Shown: positions 30,599-42,090 of the stretch, in pieces
Layout: every line of letters begins with the position of its first letter
Position numbering within the stretch: position 1 is the first letter of the stretch
Source of the DNA: Pseudoduganella danionis
GTDB lineage: Bacteria > Pseudomonadota > Gammaproteobacteria > Burkholderiales > Burkholderiaceae_D
DNA: 64,000 nt
NCBI RefSeq assembly: GCF_009720775.1
Contig: NZ_WNKW01000002.1
Coordinates: 372,001-436,000, forward strand
Direction of reading: 5' to 3'
Made by a program: the position numbers and the translations under genes
Notes under the pieces: model-generated
Database searches by the model: none
Seen by the model: the letters and a program-made list of their open reading frames with translations, nothing else
What the model was told of the DNA's origin: nothing

Positions 30599-33448
30599 AT
30601 GGCGAGTAACAACGTAGCCCAATTTGCCACCGAACTGAAGATGCCTGCAGATTTGCTGCTGACGCAGCTGCGTTCTGCCGGCGTCGAAAAAAGTTCGACG
30701 TCAGATCCATTGTCGAAAGATGATAAGGATAAGCTGCTGGAACACCTGCGCCGTACCCACGGCGCCTCGGGTGAAACCGAGAAGAAGAAAATCACGCTGA
30801 CGCGCAAAGAGACCACTGAAATCAAGCAGGCCGATGCCAATGGCAAGGCCCGCACGATTCAGGTCGCCGTCAAGAAAGTGCGTACCTTCGTGCAGCGTGA
30901 CGAACCTGCAACCACCGCACCGGCAGCCCCTGCCGCACCGGTGATCGACGCCGCCGAAGTGGCCCGTCGCGAAGAAGAAGCGCGCAAACAGGCGGAGCTG
31001 ATCGCGCGTCAGGAAGCGGAACTGCGCGAGAAGCAGGAACGTCTGGCCAAGCTGGAATCGGAAAAAGCAGCGCAGGCGAAAGCCACTGCCGAAGCCGAAG
31101 CCAAGGCCAAGAAAGATGCTGAAGCGGAAGCCAAGAAAGCTGCTGCGCAAGCTGCTGCTGCGCCAGCCGTGAACGACGCGGCCGAGCAGGAGAAGAAAAA
31201 AGCCGCGGCTGAAGAAGCCCGCAAGAAAGCCGAACTGGCTGCCAAGGAAGCCGCTGAAAAAGCTGACGCAACCGAACGCGCCCGTAAAGCCGTGGCCGAT
31301 GAAGTGGCCCAGATTAAAGCCATGATGAACGCGCCACGTCGCGCCATCAAAGCACCTGAGCCAGCGCCTGCGCCAGTCAAGCCGAAAGCACCGGAAGGTA
31401 CGCTGCACAAGCCAGCGACCACGCCAGCTGCTGCGGCCAAGCCGGGCGACAAACCAGCCGACAAGAAAGCCGGCGGCAACGACAAGAAATCCATCAAGTC
31501 GGCCAATGTGGCTTCGACCTGGAACGACGACGCGCGCAAGCGTGGCGCGCCAGGTGGTAGCAAAGGCCGTGGTGCCGGTGCTGGTGCAGCCAGCACGGGC
31601 CGCGATAGCTGGCGCGGTGGCAAGGGCGGCGGTCGTCGCAACGCCCATGCGGAAGAACGCGAAAGCAACTTCCAGGCACCGACCGAAGCGGTCGTCAAAG
31701 ACGTGTACGTCCCGGAAACCATCACTGTGGCCGAACTGGCGCACAAGATGTCCGTGAAAGCGTCGGAAGTGATCAAGCAGCTCATGAAGCTGGGTCAGAT
31801 GTGCACCATCAACCAGGTGCTGGACCAGGAAACGGCCATGATTCTGGTCGAAGAAATGGGCCACAAAGCCTTTGCAGCCGAGATCGACGATCCGGAAGCA
31901 CTGCTGGCAGATCAGGGTGAGCACGCTCACTTCGAATCCGTGCCACGTGCACCAGTCGTCACCGTGATGGGTCACGTTGACCACGGTAAGACCTCGCTGC
32001 TGGACTACATCCGTCGCGCCAAAGTGGCCTCGGGTGAAGCAGGCGGCATTACCCAGCACATCGGTGCATACCACGTGGAAACCCCGCGCGGCATCATCAC
32101 CTTCCTCGATACCCCGGGTCACGAAGCGTTTACCGCGATGCGTGCACGTGGTGCCAAGGCGACCGACATCGTGATTCTGGTGGTAGCAGCCGACGACGGC
32201 GTGATGCCACAGACCAAGGAAGCGATTTCGCACGCCAAGGCTGCCGGTGTACCGCTGGTGGTAGCAATCAACAAGATCGATAAACCGGGCGGCAACGTGG
32301 ATCGCGTGACGCAGGAACTGGTGGCCGAACAGGTTGTGCCGGAAGAATACGGTGGCGATTCGCCATTCGTGCCAGTGTCGGCGAAAACCGGTGCTGGTAT
32401 CGATGCGCTGCTGGAACAGGTACTGCTGCAAGCCGAAGTGCTGGAACTCAAAGCACCGGTAGAAGCACCTGCCCGCGGTCTGGTGGTTGAAGGCCGTCTG
32501 GATAAAGGTAAGGGTCCGGTTGCCACCATACTGGTGCAGTCGGGTACGCTGAAGCGCGGCGACGTGATTCTGGCTGGTTCCTCGTATGGCCGCGTGCGCG
32601 CCATGCTGGACGAAAACGGCAAGCCTATCGGCGAAGCCGGTCCTTCGATCCCAGTCGAGATTCAAGGTCTGACCGAAGTGCCGCAAGCCGGTGAAGAAGT
32701 CATGGTTATGGCGGACGAGCGTAAAGCTCGCGAGATCGGTCTGTTCCGTCAAGGTAAGTTCCGTGACGTGAAACTGGCCAAGCAGCAAGCTGCGAAACTG
32801 GAAAACATGTTCGACCAGATGGCCGAAGGCGAAGTGAAGAACCTGCCGATGATCATCAAGACCGACGTGCAGGGTTCGCAGGAAGCGCTGGTTGGCTCGC
32901 TGCAGAAACTGTCGACCTCGGAAGTGCGCGTTCAAGTGGTGCACGCTGCAGTCGGCGGCATTACCGAATCGGACGTCAATCTGGCCGTGGCATCGAAAGC
33001 CATCATCATCGGCTTCAACGCCCGTGCCGATGCACAGGCACGCAAGCTGGCCGAGTCGAACGGCGTGGATATTCGCTACTACAACATCATTTACGATGCG
33101 ATTGAAGAAGTGAAAGCCGCTATGTCGGGCATGCTGGCACCGGAAAAACGCGAAACCGTTACCGGTCAGGTGGAAGTACGTCAGGTCATCATGGTTTCCA
33201 AAGTGGGCGCGATTGCCGGCTGTCTGGTTACCGATGGTGTCGTCAAGCGTACCTCCTCGGTTCGTCTGCTGCGCAACAACATCGTGGTGTGGAGCGGCGA
33301 GATCGACTCGCTCAAACGCTTCAAGGACGATGCGAAAGAAGTTCGCGCCGGTCTGGAGTGCGGCCTGTCGCTGAAGAACTACAACGACATTCAAGTGGGT
33401 GACTCGCTGGAAGTGTTCGAAGTTCAGGAAATCGCTCGTACGCTGTAA
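30599..33448 (+). CDS. infB: Translation initiation factor IF-2
   Basis: GTPase that places initiator tRNA on the 30S subunit. The product is 949 residues. The N-terminal IF2_N domain is followed by a long Ala/Lys/Glu-rich coiled-coil region (about 110-260) and a Gly/Arg patch near 320-350. A second IF2_N domain lies at about 375-425. The G domain has [11 protein letters not shown] at about 457, DTPGHEAF and NKIDKPGG. Domains II-IV finish the protein. The start at ATG 30599 has a GAGGA site. Internal starts, known in E. coli, were not assessed. Confidence 0.97.
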   Translation: MASNNVAQFATELKMPADLLLTQLRSAGVEKSSTSDPLSKDDKDKLLEHLRRTHGASGETEKKKITLTRKETTEIKQADANGKARTIQVAVKKVRTFVQRDEPATTAPAAPAAPVIDAAEVARREEEARKQAELIARQEAELREKQERLAKLESEKAAQAKATAEAEAKAKKDAEAEAKKAAAQAAAAPAVNDAAEQEKKKAAAEEARKKAELAAKEAAEKADATERARKAVADEVAQIKAMMNAPRRAIKAPEPAPAPVKPKAPEGTLHKPATTPAAAAKPGDKPADKKAGGNDKKSIKSANVASTWNDDARKRGAPGGSKGRGAGAGAASTGRDSWRGGKGGGRRNAHAEERESNFQAPTEAVVKDVYVPETITVAELAHKMSVKASEVIKQLMKLGQMCTINQVLDQETAMILVEEMGHKAFAAEIDDPEALLADQGEHAHFESVPRAPVVTVMGHVDHGKTSLLDYIRRAKVASGEAGGITQHIGAYHVETPRGIITFLDTPGHEAFTAMRARGAKATDIVILVVAADDGVMPQTKEAISHAKAAGVPLVVAINKIDKPGGNVDRVTQELVAEQVVPEEYGGDSPFVPVSAKTGAGIDALLEQVLLQAEVLELKAPVEAPARGLVVEGRLDKGKGPVATILVQSGTLKRGDVILAGSSYGRVRAMLDENGKPIGEAGPSIPVEIQGLTEVPQAGEEVMVMADERKAREIGLFRQGKFRDVKLAKQQAAKLENMFDQMAEGEVKNLPMIIKTDVQGSQEALVGSLQKLSTSEVRVQVVHAAVGGITESDVNLAVASKAIIIGFNARADAQARKLAESNGVDIRYYNIIYDAIEEVKAAMSGMLAPEKRETVTGQVEVRQVIMVSKVGAIAGCLVTDGVVKRTSSVRLLRNNIVVWSGEIDSLKRFKDDAKEVRAGLECGLSLKNYNDIQVGDSLEVFEVQEIARTL

Positions 33449-33474
33449 TCCGCGCACTGGGCAGTACTGGTAAA

Positions 33475-33502
33475 GTGGACGGGGGCAAACGCTCCCGTCC
33501 AC
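33475..33502 (+). other. Strong hairpin between infB and rbfA
   Basis: GTGGACGGG (33475-33483) and CCCGTCCAC (33494-33502) form a 9-bp perfect stem with a 10-nt loop. There is no T-run, so it is more likely an mRNA processing or stability element within the operon than a terminator. Confidence 0.6.
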
Positions 33503-33522
33503 TTGCCGTTTATGGAATCATC

Positions 33523-33936
33523 ATGGCAAAACATAGCAAAACCATCCCACAGCGCGGTCAGCGCGTGGCCGACCAGATCCAGCGCGATCTGTCGGAAATC
33601 ATCGCTTTCGAACTGAAAGATCCCCGCATCGGCATGGTCACGCTGACCGAAGTGCAGCTGACGCCTGATTACGCGCACGCCAAAATTTTCTTCACCCTGC
33701 TGAAAGACAGCAAAGAACAGGTGAAACAGACGCTGGACGGTCTGACCGCTGCGGCCGGTTTCATGCGCAATCAGCTGGGCAAGCGTCTGCACATCCACAC
33801 GCTGCCAGCGCTGCACTTTGTGCACGATATGTCCACCTCGCGCGGCATGGAACTGTCGGCCCTGATCGATCAGGCCAACAGCACCCGTTCGCTCGATGAT
33901 GAAGGCGATGGCGCCGATAAAGCTGCTAGCGAGTAA
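33523..33936 (+). CDS. rbfA: 30S ribosome-binding factor A
   Basis: Cold-shock-linked 30S maturation factor with a KH-like fold. The product is 137 residues from ATG 33523, which has GGAA 6 nt upstream; the frame is open upstream to 33475 across the intergenic hairpin and is not credible as coding. Marks are [22 protein letters not shown] and the C-terminal [18 protein letters not shown]. It lies between infB and truB in the usual order. Confidence 0.94.
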   Translation: MAKHSKTIPQRGQRVADQIQRDLSEIIAFELKDPRIGMVTLTEVQLTPDYAHAKIFFTLLKDSKEQVKQTLDGLTAAAGFMRNQLGKRLHIHTLPALHFVHDMSTSRGMELSALIDQANSTRSLDDEGDGADKAASE

Positions 33937-33947
33937 GCCGCGCCGCA

Positions 33948-34868
33948 ATGAAACCTATGTCTCCCAAGAAGGTCCGCGATCTGGTGGACGGCGTGCTGCT
34001 GCTCGATAAACCGGTAGGTTTTTCCAGTAACGACGCGCTGATCAAAGCCAAACGCATCCTGAATGCCAAGAAGGCCGGCCACACCGGCACGCTCGATCCG
34101 TTTGCCACGGGCCTGCTGCCGCTGTGCTTTGGCGAAGCCACCAAGTTCTCGCAGGACTTGCTGGAAGCCGACAAGACTTATGAAACCACCGTCCATCTGG
34201 GTGTGACCACCGATACCGGTGATACCGAAGGTGTGGTGATCGACACCCGCTCCGTGGCGGTGACGCTGGAGCAGATCGAAGCCGTGCTGGCGCAGTTCCG
34301 TGGTCCCATCGCGCAGGTGCCGCCCATGCACTCGGCGCTCAAGCGCGACGGCAAGCCGCTGTATGAGTATGCGCGTGCCGGCATCACGCTGGAACGCGAG
34401 GCACGCAATGTGGTGATCCATGAGCTCAAGCTGGTGTCATATGAAGCGCCGTTCCTGAAACTGGTGGTCACCTGCAGTAAGGGCACGTATATCCGCGTGC
34501 TGGGGCAGGACATCGGTGCCGCACTGGGCACGGGCGCACACCTGCAGGCATTGCGCCGCACGCAGGTCGGTGCGCTGACCACGGCAGGCATGCTGACACT
34601 GGAAACGCTGGGTGCACACGCTGCACCGCTGTCGCTGCTGGCGCCCGTCGATGCGCTGCTATCGAGCTTTCCCGCCGTGCAGCTGACGGCGGAACTGGCC
34701 AAGCGCTTCCTCAATGGCCAGCGCCTCGCACTAGGCAAGGAACAGATCGCGTTGCCGCCTGAACAGGGCAGGGTACGCGTGTACCTCGATGCCAAGCTGC
34801 TGGGCACTGCCCAGCTCGGTGAATACCAGATCCTTGCACCGGAGCGCCTGATCGCTTTTACCCAATAA
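33948..34868 (+). CDS. truB: tRNA pseudouridine(55) synthase
   Basis: Makes pseudouridine 55 in the T-loop of tRNAs. The product is 306 residues. Catalytic Asp50 is in GHTGTLDPFATGLLP, with VPPMHSALKRDGKPLYEYAR and CSKGTYIRVLGQDIG also visible. It follows rbfA after 11 bp. Start ATG 33948; a second in-frame ATG four codons later is an alternative. Confidence 0.96.
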   Translation: MKPMSPKKVRDLVDGVLLLDKPVGFSSNDALIKAKRILNAKKAGHTGTLDPFATGLLPLCFGEATKFSQDLLEADKTYETTVHLGVTTDTGDTEGVVIDTRSVAVTLEQIEAVLAQFRGPIAQVPPMHSALKRDGKPLYEYARAGITLEREARNVVIHELKLVSYEAPFLKLVVTCSKGTYIRVLGQDIGAALGTGAHLQALRRTQVGALTTAGMLTLETLGAHAAPLSLLAPVDALLSSFPAVQLTAELAKRFLNGQRLALGKEQIALPPEQGRVRVYLDAKLLGTAQLGEYQILAPERLIAFTQ

Positions 34869-34952
34869 ACCCGGGGCTCGCCCCGTGCAATACAGCCAAT
34901 TCGGCAACTCTTTGAAAATATTCAGGATTCCGCAAAGAGTTGCACCGCACCA

Positions 34953-34961
34953 TGCTATACT
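34953..34961 (+). promoter_or_regulatory. Extended -10 promoter element upstream of typA
   Basis: TG-C-TATACT at 34953-34961 forms an extended -10; the -35 about 17 bp upstream is weak. It would start a transcript near 34968, about 67 nt before typA. Confidence 0.5.
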
Positions 34962-35034
34962 ACGCGGTTCCAGAAATTGGCACCTCCCGTACATCCTGTA
35001 CGAACTCGCAGTTTTTCAGCAAATATAAAAGACC

Positions 35035-36870
35035 ATGTCCAATACTAAACGCGCAATTCGCAATATCGCCATCATCGCTCACGTTGACCACGGCAAGACT
35101 ACTCTTGTTGACCAACTGCTGCGTCAGTCTGGCACCTTCCGTGAAAACCAGGCAGTTGATACCCGAGTCATGGACTCGAACGACCTCGAAAAAGAGCGTG
35201 GCATTACGATTCTGTCGAAGAACTGCGCGGTAGAGTACGAAGGCACCCACATTAACATCGTTGACACCCCGGGCCACGCCGACTTCGGCGGCGAAGTAGA
35301 GCGCGTGCTGTCGATGGTTGACTCCGTGCTGCTGCTGGTGGACGCACAGGAAGGCCCGATGCCACAGACCCGTTTCGTGACCCGCAAAGCGCTGGCACTG
35401 GGCCTGAAACCTATCGTGGTGGTGAACAAGATCGACCGTCCGGGCGCACGCGCTGACTGGGCGATCAACCAAACTTTCGAACTGTTCGACAAGCTGGGCG
35501 CTACCGACGAGCAGCTGGACTTCCCTATCGTTTACGCATCGGGTCTGAACGGCTACGCCGGTCTGGACGAATCGGTACGTGGCGGCGACATGAAGCCACT
35601 GTTCGAAGCGATCCTGAAATACGTACCAGTACGTGACGACAATCCAGACGGCCCGCTGCAGATGCAGATCACCTCGCTGGACTACTCGTCCTACGTGGGT
35701 AAAATCGGTATCGGCCGTATCAACCGTGGCCGCGTTAAGCCAGGTATGGACGTCGTGTTCCTGAACGGCCCTGACGACACCCCGACCAAAGGCCGTATCA
35801 ATCAGGTACTGAACTTCAAAGGTCTGGAGCGCGTGCTGGTTGACGAAGCTATGGCTGGCGACATCGTGCTGATCAACGGTATCGAAGAAATCGGCATCGG
35901 TTCGACCGTGTGCGCGGTAGATACCCCGGAAGCGCTGCCTATGCTGACCGTGGACGAGCCTACCCTGACCATGAACTTCATGGTCAACACCTCGCCACTG
36001 GCCGGCCGCGAAGGTAAATTCGTCACCTCGCGTCAGTTGCGTGACCGTCTGGACAAAGAACTGAAATCCAACGTGGCACTGCGCGTGCTGCCAACCGACG
36101 ACGACACCGTGTTCGAAGTATCGGGTCGCGGCGAGCTGCACCTGACCATTCTGCTGGAAAACATGCGTCGTGAAGGCTTCGAGCTGGCCGTTTCGCGTCC
36201 ACGCGTTGTGTTCAAGATGGTTGATGGCGTCCGTGAAGAGCCATACGAAATGCTGTCGGTGGACGTAGAAGAAGCCAACCAGGGCGGCGTGATGGAAGAA
36301 CTGGGCCGTCGTCGTGGCGACCTGCAGAACATGGAATCGGATGGCAAAGGCCGTGTGCGTCTGGAATACCGTATTCCAGCCCGTGGTCTGATCGGCTTCC
36401 AGGGCGAATTCATGACCCTGACCCGCGGTACCGGTCTGATGTCCCACGTGTTCGATGCCTACGCTCCAGTCGACACCAGCAAAGGTGAACTGGCTGGCCG
36501 TCGTAACGGCGTGCTGATCTCGCAAGACGACGGCACCGCTGTGGCCTACGCTCTGTGGAAACTGCAGGATCGCGGCCGTATGTTCGTCGAGCACAACACC
36601 CCTGTGTACGAAGGCATGATCATCGGTATCCACTCGCGTGACAACGATCTGGTGGTGAACCCGATCAAAGGCAAACAGCTGACCAACGTGCGCGCCTCGG
36701 GCACCGACGAAGCTGTGCGTCTGGTTCCACCTATCCAGATGTCGCTGGAATACGCGGTTGAATTCATCGAAGACGACGAACTGGTAGAAATCACGCCTAA
36801 GTCCATCCGTCTGCGTAAGCGTTACCTGAAAGAGCACGAGCGTAAAAAAGCTTCGCGCGAAGGTCAGTAA
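35035..36870 (+). CDS. typA: Ribosome-associated GTPase TypA/BipA
   Basis: Translational GTPase related to EF-G that aids ribosome assembly and stress adaptation. The product is 611 residues. The G motifs [15 protein letters not shown] (from about residue 15), [15 protein letters not shown] and NKIDRPGA are visible, followed by EF-G-like domains and the TypA C-terminal domain ([19 protein letters not shown]). Codon use near the end is more uniform than in its neighbours, as is usual for highly expressed genes. A terminator follows at 36889. Confidence 0.97.
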   Translation: MSNTKRAIRNIAIIAHVDHGKTTLVDQLLRQSGTFRENQAVDTRVMDSNDLEKERGITILSKNCAVEYEGTHINIVDTPGHADFGGEVERVLSMVDSVLLLVDAQEGPMPQTRFVTRKALALGLKPIVVVNKIDRPGARADWAINQTFELFDKLGATDEQLDFPIVYASGLNGYAGLDESVRGGDMKPLFEAILKYVPVRDDNPDGPLQMQITSLDYSSYVGKIGIGRINRGRVKPGMDVVFLNGPDDTPTKGRINQVLNFKGLERVLVDEAMAGDIVLINGIEEIGIGSTVCAVDTPEALPMLTVDEPTLTMNFMVNTSPLAGREGKFVTSRQLRDRLDKELKSNVALRVLPTDDDTVFEVSGRGELHLTILLENMRREGFELAVSRPRVVFKMVDGVREEPYEMLSVDVEEANQGGVMEELGRRRGDLQNMESDGKGRVRLEYRIPARGLIGFQGEFMTLTRGTGLMSHVFDAYAPVDTSKGELAGRRNGVLISQDDGTAVAYALWKLQDRGRMFVEHNTPVYEGMIIGIHSRDNDLVVNPIKGKQLTNVRASGTDEAVRLVPPIQMSLEYAVEFIEDDELVEITPKSIRLRKRYLKEHERKKASREGQ

Positions 36871-36888
36871 TCGCCAGTGTAAGATGTT

Positions 36889-36915
36889 GAAAAGCCGCCT
36901 ACGGGCGGCTTTTTT
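36889..36915 (+). terminator. Intrinsic terminator after typA
   Basis: AGCCGCC (36893-36899) and GGCGGCT (36904-36910) with a short loop, A-run before and T-run after. Confidence 0.9.
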
Positions 36916-36934
36916 CATGGTGAAAGGAGACAGT

Positions 36935-37015
36935 ATGCTGAGTCGCCTGAATCAGTGGCTGGGCGGCGCGGCGCTGCCCGAGTTCTCCCGTTCCACCTGT
37001 TATTTGCCTGCCTGA
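36935..37015 (+). CDS. Possible 26-residue peptide or gene remnant
   Basis: A short frame (MLSRLNQWLGG then AALPEFSRS...) with a strong ribosome site AAAGGAGA 5 nt upstream. The following 60 bp in another frame read as a Leu/Val-rich segment ending at 37069, which could be the continuation of a frameshifted small membrane protein. It lies between the typA terminator and the convergent GH43 gene. I do not recognise a family. Confidence 0.25.
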   Translation: MLSRLNQWLGGAALPEFSRSTCYLPA

Positions 37016-37079
37016 GGGGCAGCGTGGTGCTGGTGTGGTCGCTGCTGCGCTTGCTGCATCCGTAGTCCCATCATGGCCG

Positions 37080-38696
37080 CTACGACGGCAGCGCACGGTA
37101 CTTGAAATCGATCAGACGCACGCTGCCCGTGCCAGCACAGTAGATGCCCAGCTTGAGGCTGATGAAACCGCCGAATACATTGTGGTGCAGGCCCGAGACT
37201 TCCATGCGCAGGCCGTGCAGTTGCCAGCTCCGGCCATCATCGTAGGAATAGTGGAAGGTCACCACGTGTTCGAGATTGCTGACGCGGATACGTACATTGC
37301 GCGCGCTAGCGGGCTGGCGCATCCAGCTCTGTTCTTCGGCATATTCGTAGGTCTTGATCAGTTCGGGTGTGAAGCCGACGCCGACGAAGGCTTTGTGGTT
37401 GTAGAACAGCAGCAGCCCCGCTTCCGTCGCGCCTTCCAGTTCGAGGCTGATTTCCGCCTCGTAGGAGCGGTCGCCGACACCGCAGGTGAGCGGGGTGCTA
37501 TCGGCCGGGGTCTGGCCGCGTGCGCGCAGACGTAGTGCCTGCGGCAGATACTGTACGCGCTGCATTTCGTCCGGCGCTGGATCGTGGAAGCTCCATTGCA
37601 CGCCGAAGCGGTTACGCGAGAAGTCGTCCGACAGGGCAAAGCCGGCTACGCCTGCAGCGGCCATTGCCTTGCTGGCGGCGCGCGGCTTCGGCAGCGGGCG
37701 CGACAAGTCGCCACCGAGGGCGCGGAACCAGCCATCTGCGGTCCACTCTATCGGTTCCAGCAAGGTCTGGCGGCCTAGCGTGCGGTAACCGTTTTCGTAG
37801 CCGTGGTATACCATCCACCAGTCGCCGGCCGGGCCTTCCACCAGCGTGGCATGTCCGCGCGACCACCACGGTTCGGCAGCGCTGCTGCTGCGAACCAGCG
37901 GATTATGCGGGCAGTGTTGCCACGGGCCGTGGATGGAACGGGCGCGCGCCGCTATCACCATGTGACCTGTGGCCGGACCGGCCGTGCCGCCCACTGCCGT
38001 AATCAGATAGAACCAGTCACCACGGCGCAGCAGCTTCGGACCTTCGGGCGCAAAGTTTTCTACCACCCAGTCGGCCGGATAGCGCCATGGCTGATAGGCT
38101 GCTTCCAGCGCGCCTTCGGCACGCAGGCCGTCGTCACTCAGGCGGATTTTGCGGATGCCATTCACAAACAGATAGCGCTTGCCGTCTTCGCCGACGATGT
38201 GGCCGGGGTCGATGCAATCGCGGATGCCTGTGTCGATGGGCGCGCTCCACGGCCCTGCGATATGTTCGGCATGGATCACGTAGATGCGCCAGCCCTGATT
38301 GTCGGGATTGGCGGGAATGTAGATAAAGTAGCGGCCCTGATGCTTGCACAGATCGAGCGCCCAGATCGTGCCCAGCGGCTGATGCAGGGCTGGCCCTACG
38401 GGCACCCAGTTCACCAGATCGGTGGAGTGCCAGATGATGATGCCCGGATAGGAAAAGAACGACGAGAACGTCATGTAATAGTCGCTGCCATCTTTGAGGA
38501 TGGTGGGATCTGGATGATCGCCCGCAAGAATGGGGTTGCGGTAGCTGCCATCGCCGAGATCGGCTTTGCGCTGCCCTTCGTGGCTAGTGCCCCAGCGCAC
38601 AGGCTGGCCGGTAGCTTGCGCCGGCACAGTTGCGCCGAGCGCGGCAGCGCCCGTCATCAGGGTTTTCAGGGCATGGCGGCGCGGGTTGGGGTTCAT
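37080..38696 (-). CDS. Secreted glycoside hydrolase family 43 enzyme
   Basis: Exported five-bladed beta-propeller glycosidase, probably a beta-xylosidase or alpha-arabinofuranosidase acting on plant polysaccharide. The product is 538 residues. The N-terminus NPRRHALKTLMTGAAALGA is a twin-arginine-type signal with AQA as cleavage region. GH43 core: DGSYRNPILAGDHPDPTI with Asp63 as the likely general base, then GHATLVEGPAGDWWMVYHGY. The last 190 residues or so resemble the beta-sandwich domain attached to many GH43 enzymes (YNHKAFVGVGF). It is convergent with typA and divergent from dusA. Exact substrate unknown. Confidence 0.9.
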   Translation of the reverse strand: MNPNPRRHALKTLMTGAAALGATVPAQATGQPVRWGTSHEGQRKADLGDGSYRNPILAGDHPDPTILKDGSDYYMTFSSFFSYPGIIIWHSTDLVNWVPVGPALHQPLGTIWALDLCKHQGRYFIYIPANPDNQGWRIYVIHAEHIAGPWSAPIDTGIRDCIDPGHIVGEDGKRYLFVNGIRKIRLSDDGLRAEGALEAAYQPWRYPADWVVENFAPEGPKLLRRGDWFYLITAVGGTAGPATGHMVIAARARSIHGPWQHCPHNPLVRSSSAAEPWWSRGHATLVEGPAGDWWMVYHGYENGYRTLGRQTLLEPIEWTADGWFRALGGDLSRPLPKPRAASKAMAAAGVAGFALSDDFSRNRFGVQWSFHDPAPDEMQRVQYLPQALRLRARGQTPADSTPLTCGVGDRSYEAEISLELEGATEAGLLLFYNHKAFVGVGFTPELIKTYEYAEEQSWMRQPASARNVRIRVSNLEHVVTFHYSYDDGRSWQLHGLRMEVSGLHHNVFGGFISLKLGIYCAGTGSVRLIDFKYRALPS

Positions 38697-38864
38697 GGCG
38701 GAAGCACGAAAGATGGGATGCAGCGATACTGCTCCGTCCCGTCGCAGCCGGCAATTCCGAAATCCGCCAAACCGGCCAGCTTTTTTGCGCAGGCGGGCGC
38801 GGGCGGTATTCCCGCTCTATTCGGGCTATAATGTCGACCCCCTAGCATATTTGCCTTTCACGTC

Positions 38865-39890
38865 ATGAGCGCTACCACTCCACCGACCTCCGCTTCCGCC
38901 CCTGTGCAGGCTAGCCGCCGTCTGTCGGTGGCGCCGATGATGGACTGGACTGACCGTCACTGCCGCGTGTTCCACCGCGAGATCAGCCAGCATACCTGGC
39001 TGTACACGGAGATGGTGACCACGGGCGCGCTGGTGTATGGCGATGTAGAACGCCACCTGCGCTTCAACGAAGCCGAGCATCCCGTGGCGCTGCAACTGGG
39101 TGGTAGCGATCCGGCCGATCTGGCCACCAGTGCCAAACTGGGCCAGCAGTGGGGCTACGATGAAATCAACCTGAACTGCGGTTGCCCGTCCGAGCGCGTG
39201 CAGAAGGGTGCTTTCGGCGCCTGTCTGATGCTGGAGCCGCAGCTGGTGGCCGATTGCGTGAAAGCCATGCGTGATGCTGTCACTATCGATGTGACAGTCA
39301 AGCACCGCATCGGCATCGACAAGGAAGAGGGCTACGGCTTTGTGCGCGATTTCGTCGGCACGATTGCCGAAGCCGGCTGCGAAACGTTCATCGTGCATGC
39401 CCGTAACGCCGTGCTGAAAGGCTTGTCGCCCAAAGAGAATCGCGAGATTCCGCCGCTGCGCTACGAAGTGGCCTATCAGCTCAAACGCGACTTCCCGCAA
39501 CTGGAAATCCTGATCAATGGCGGCATCAAAACGGAAGCGGAAATCGACCTGCATCTGCAGCATGTGGATGGCGTAATGCTGGGTCGCGAGGCGTATCACA
39601 ATCCGTTTGTGATGGCCAATTTCGACCAGCGTTATTACGGCGATACGCGCGCGCCGAAAACCCGTGAACAGGTGATCGAAGCGATGATTCCCTATATCCA
39701 GTCGCAACTGGATCTGTACGGCCAGTACGGCCTCAAACTCAACTCCCTGACGCGCCATATGCTGGGTCTGATGCAAGGTCTGCCCGGCGCGCGCGGCTTC
39801 CGCCAGACCCTGTCCGACTCCAAAAAACTGGCACTGGGCGACCCTGCGTTGCTACGTGAAGCAGCCGCCTGTCTGCGTCTGCCTGCCTGA
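38865..39890 (+). CDS. dusA: tRNA-dihydrouridine synthase A
   Basis: Flavoenzyme that reduces uridines 20/20a in the tRNA D-loop. The product is 341 residues. It starts its core with SVAPMMDWTDRHCR, carries the active-site NCGCPSERVQKGAFGACLM (Cys107), VKHRIGID, and the DusA-specific GLSPKENREIPPL. A TATAAT at 38827-38832 is a plausible -10 with a weak -35. It is followed by a long inverted repeat at 39896. Confidence 0.95.
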   Translation: MSATTPPTSASAPVQASRRLSVAPMMDWTDRHCRVFHREISQHTWLYTEMVTTGALVYGDVERHLRFNEAEHPVALQLGGSDPADLATSAKLGQQWGYDEINLNCGCPSERVQKGAFGACLMLEPQLVADCVKAMRDAVTIDVTVKHRIGIDKEEGYGFVRDFVGTIAEAGCETFIVHARNAVLKGLSPKENREIPPLRYEVAYQLKRDFPQLEILINGGIKTEAEIDLHLQHVDGVMLGREAYHNPFVMANFDQRYYGDTRAPKTREQVIEAMIPYIQSQLDLYGQYGLKLNSLTRHMLGLMQGLPGARGFRQTLSDSKKLALGDPALLREAAACLRLPA

Positions 39891-39895
39891 TTTTT

Positions 39896-39967
39896 CCGCA
39901 AAAAAGCGAACTTTCCACGGGACTGTTGGTATTTCCGCGCAGAAAGTTCGTTTGCGCATTTTTGCGG
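39896..39967. repeat. Imperfect inverted repeat after dusA
   Basis: Left arm 39896-39915 and right arm 39942-39967 share CCGCAAAAA at the outer end and CGAACTTTC at the inner end. They differ by a 6-nt internal insertion in the right arm. It may form the 3' hairpin of the dusA transcript. The rest of 39968-40226 carries no gene that I can support and should hold the promoter of the chemotaxis receptor. Confidence 0.65.
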
Positions 39968-40226
39968 CAGGTTTTGCTTGCTTCGAGGAAAAATTTGCAT
40001 CTATAATTCCCAAATATTCACACATATCCACGCTGCGTGCTTGTGTGGGATGCGGTTCAAAAGCGACAAGCCAGACCAGTTCGGATCGCATTTTTTGCAT
40101 TCGCAGTCATTGTTTGCTACTGTCATAGATATTACTTAGCAGCAAGGGCCAGCGAGATCGTGTCGTCTACAAAACGGGACCATCTGCGGCACTCATATCA
40201 ACTTTGTCACTTACGAAGAAGACGAA

Positions 40227-41981
40227 ATGAATTTAGCAAAAATGAAAGTCGGAACGCGCCTGGGTCTTGGTTTTGCGCTGGTCCTATTATTCCTCGTGGC
40301 GGTGACTGCCGTCGGCATTCTGCGTATGAGCCAGATCCAGCAACGTCTGGATCACGTTATTTCGGTGAACAACGTGGTGTCGCGTCTGGTGGTTGATATG
40401 CGTAACAACGTCGGCGACCGTATTACTTCGCTGCGTATCCTGACCCTGATGACCGATGCTGGCGATATGGAGCCAGAAATGAATCGCATCAAGGAACTGG
40501 CATCGAAATACGGTGATGCACAGACCAAGCTGAGCTCGCAGTTCGCGCTGGAAGCTACGGCCGAAGAGAAAGCCCTGCTGGCCACCGTGAAAGAACAGGA
40601 AGCCATCGCCATGCCGGCGATCGCTAAAGCGTCGGAAATGTGGCTGGCCAATAAAGCCGAAGACGCGACCAAAGTACTGATCAAAGAAATCCGTCCAGCC
40701 CAGAAAAAATGGATGGCTGCGCTGGAACAACTGGCCGCGCTGGAAGACAAGATGAACGAGCAGGTGAAGGATGATGCCGCTGCAGGCTTCTCCAGCGCCC
40801 GTAACTTCATGATCATCATGGGTCTGTTAGCGGTAGCAATTTCGATGGTGGCTGCTTACATGATTACCCGTGGTCTGCTGAAACAGCTGGGCGGCGAACC
40901 GGATTACACCGCATCGATCGCTGGCGCTATCGCCAACGGCGACCTGTCGATCAGCATCAACACCGAAGGTCAGGATCAGGACAGCCTGCTGGCCGAAATG
41001 AAAGAAATGCGCAACAGCCTGGTAGACATCGTAGGCCAGGTACGTTCGGGTACGGAAACCATCGGTACCGCATCGCGTGAAATCGCTGCCGGTAACATCG
41101 ACCTGTCGTCGCGTACCGAAATGCAGGCCAGCTCGTTGGAGAAAACCGCTTCGGCCATGGAAGAGCTGACCTCGACCGTGAAACAGAATGCAGACAATGC
41201 CCGTGAAGCTAACCAGCTCGCATCGGCGGCTTCGGATGTGGCACTGCGCGGCGGTAAAGTGGTGTCGGAAGTGGTCGACACCATGAGCTCGATTGACGCT
41301 TCGGCCAAGAAGATTGTGGACATCATCGGCGTGATCGATGGCATCGCCTTCCAGACCAATATTCTGGCGCTGAACGCTGCAGTGGAAGCAGCCCGTGCCG
41401 GTGAACAGGGTCGCGGCTTCGCGGTGGTGGCATCGGAAGTGCGTAATCTGGCCCAGCGCTCCGCTGGCGCTGCCAAAGAAATCAAGATGCTGATCGACGA
41501 CTCGGTAGAGAAAGTCGGCGCAGGTACCAAGCTGGTAGGCCAGGCTGGTGTGACGATGGAAGAAGTGGTGTCCTCGGTACGCCGCGTGACCGACATCATG
41601 AGCGAAATCGCCAACGCCAGCCAGGAACAGAGCGCAGGTATCGAACAGGTTAACCACTCGATTATCGAGATGGATGCCATGACCCAGCAGAATGCTGCAC
41701 TGGTAGAAGAAGCTGCCGCTGCTGCCCAGAGTCTGCAGGATCAGGCCAATGAACTGGCACGTGTGGTCAGCATCTTCAAACTGACGGAAGGTGATGAGCG
41801 CAGTGTAGCGGCTTACCAGCCAGCGGCCGCCGCCAAGGTGGTTGCCAAGCCGGTAGCGCCGCGTGCACCAGTGAAGAAGCTGGCTGCTGCTCCAGCACCA
41901 GCCGCTGCACCGGCTGCCAAAGCCAAGAAGGCTGCGCCTGCACCTAGCGCCGCTGGTAGTGATGAGTGGGAAGAGTTTTAA
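40227..41981 (+). CDS. Methyl-accepting chemotaxis protein
   Basis: Inner-membrane chemoreceptor signalling through CheA/CheW to the flagellar motor. The product is 584 residues. Membrane segments lie at about 12-32 and 190-212, enclosing a four-helix-bundle (4HB_MCP) periplasmic sensor domain. A HAMP domain and the cytoplasmic signalling hairpin follow, with tip [30 protein letters not shown]. An Ala/Pro/Lys-rich linker leads to the C-terminal pentapeptide WEEF, the type of tether that binds CheR/CheB. The ligand is unknown. It is a single gene. Confidence 0.95.
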   Translation: MNLAKMKVGTRLGLGFALVLLFLVAVTAVGILRMSQIQQRLDHVISVNNVVSRLVVDMRNNVGDRITSLRILTLMTDAGDMEPEMNRIKELASKYGDAQTKLSSQFALEATAEEKALLATVKEQEAIAMPAIAKASEMWLANKAEDATKVLIKEIRPAQKKWMAALEQLAALEDKMNEQVKDDAAAGFSSARNFMIIMGLLAVAISMVAAYMITRGLLKQLGGEPDYTASIAGAIANGDLSISINTEGQDQDSLLAEMKEMRNSLVDIVGQVRSGTETIGTASREIAAGNIDLSSRTEMQASSLEKTASAMEELTSTVKQNADNAREANQLASAASDVALRGGKVVSEVVDTMSSIDASAKKIVDIIGVIDGIAFQTNILALNAAVEAARAGEQGRGFAVVASEVRNLAQRSAGAAKEIKMLIDDSVEKVGAGTKLVGQAGVTMEEVVSSVRRVTDIMSEIANASQEQSAGIEQVNHSIIEMDAMTQQNAALVEEAAAAAQSLQDQANELARVVSIFKLTEGDERSVAAYQPAAAAKVVAKPVAPRAPVKKLAAAPAPAAAPAAKAKKAAPAPSAAGSDEWEEF

Positions 41982-42090
41982 TTTGTAGCAAACCTTTGCC
42001 GCAGTCTGCCGCCACGCTTTTGTGTGGCACGTAGGTCCGCTGTGGGATTCGATTAATCAGTTGTTAATAATAATTAGCTTGGAACGCATG

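Noticed and set aside
31060..31300. Repeat-rich DNA in infB as a mobile or satellite repeat
   Set aside because: It encodes the usual Ala/Lys/Glu-rich coiled coil of IF-2.
30701..33502. 933-codon minus-strand frame opposite infB
   Set aside because: Antisense shadow of IF-2, dominated by Phe/Arg/His and without recognisable domains.
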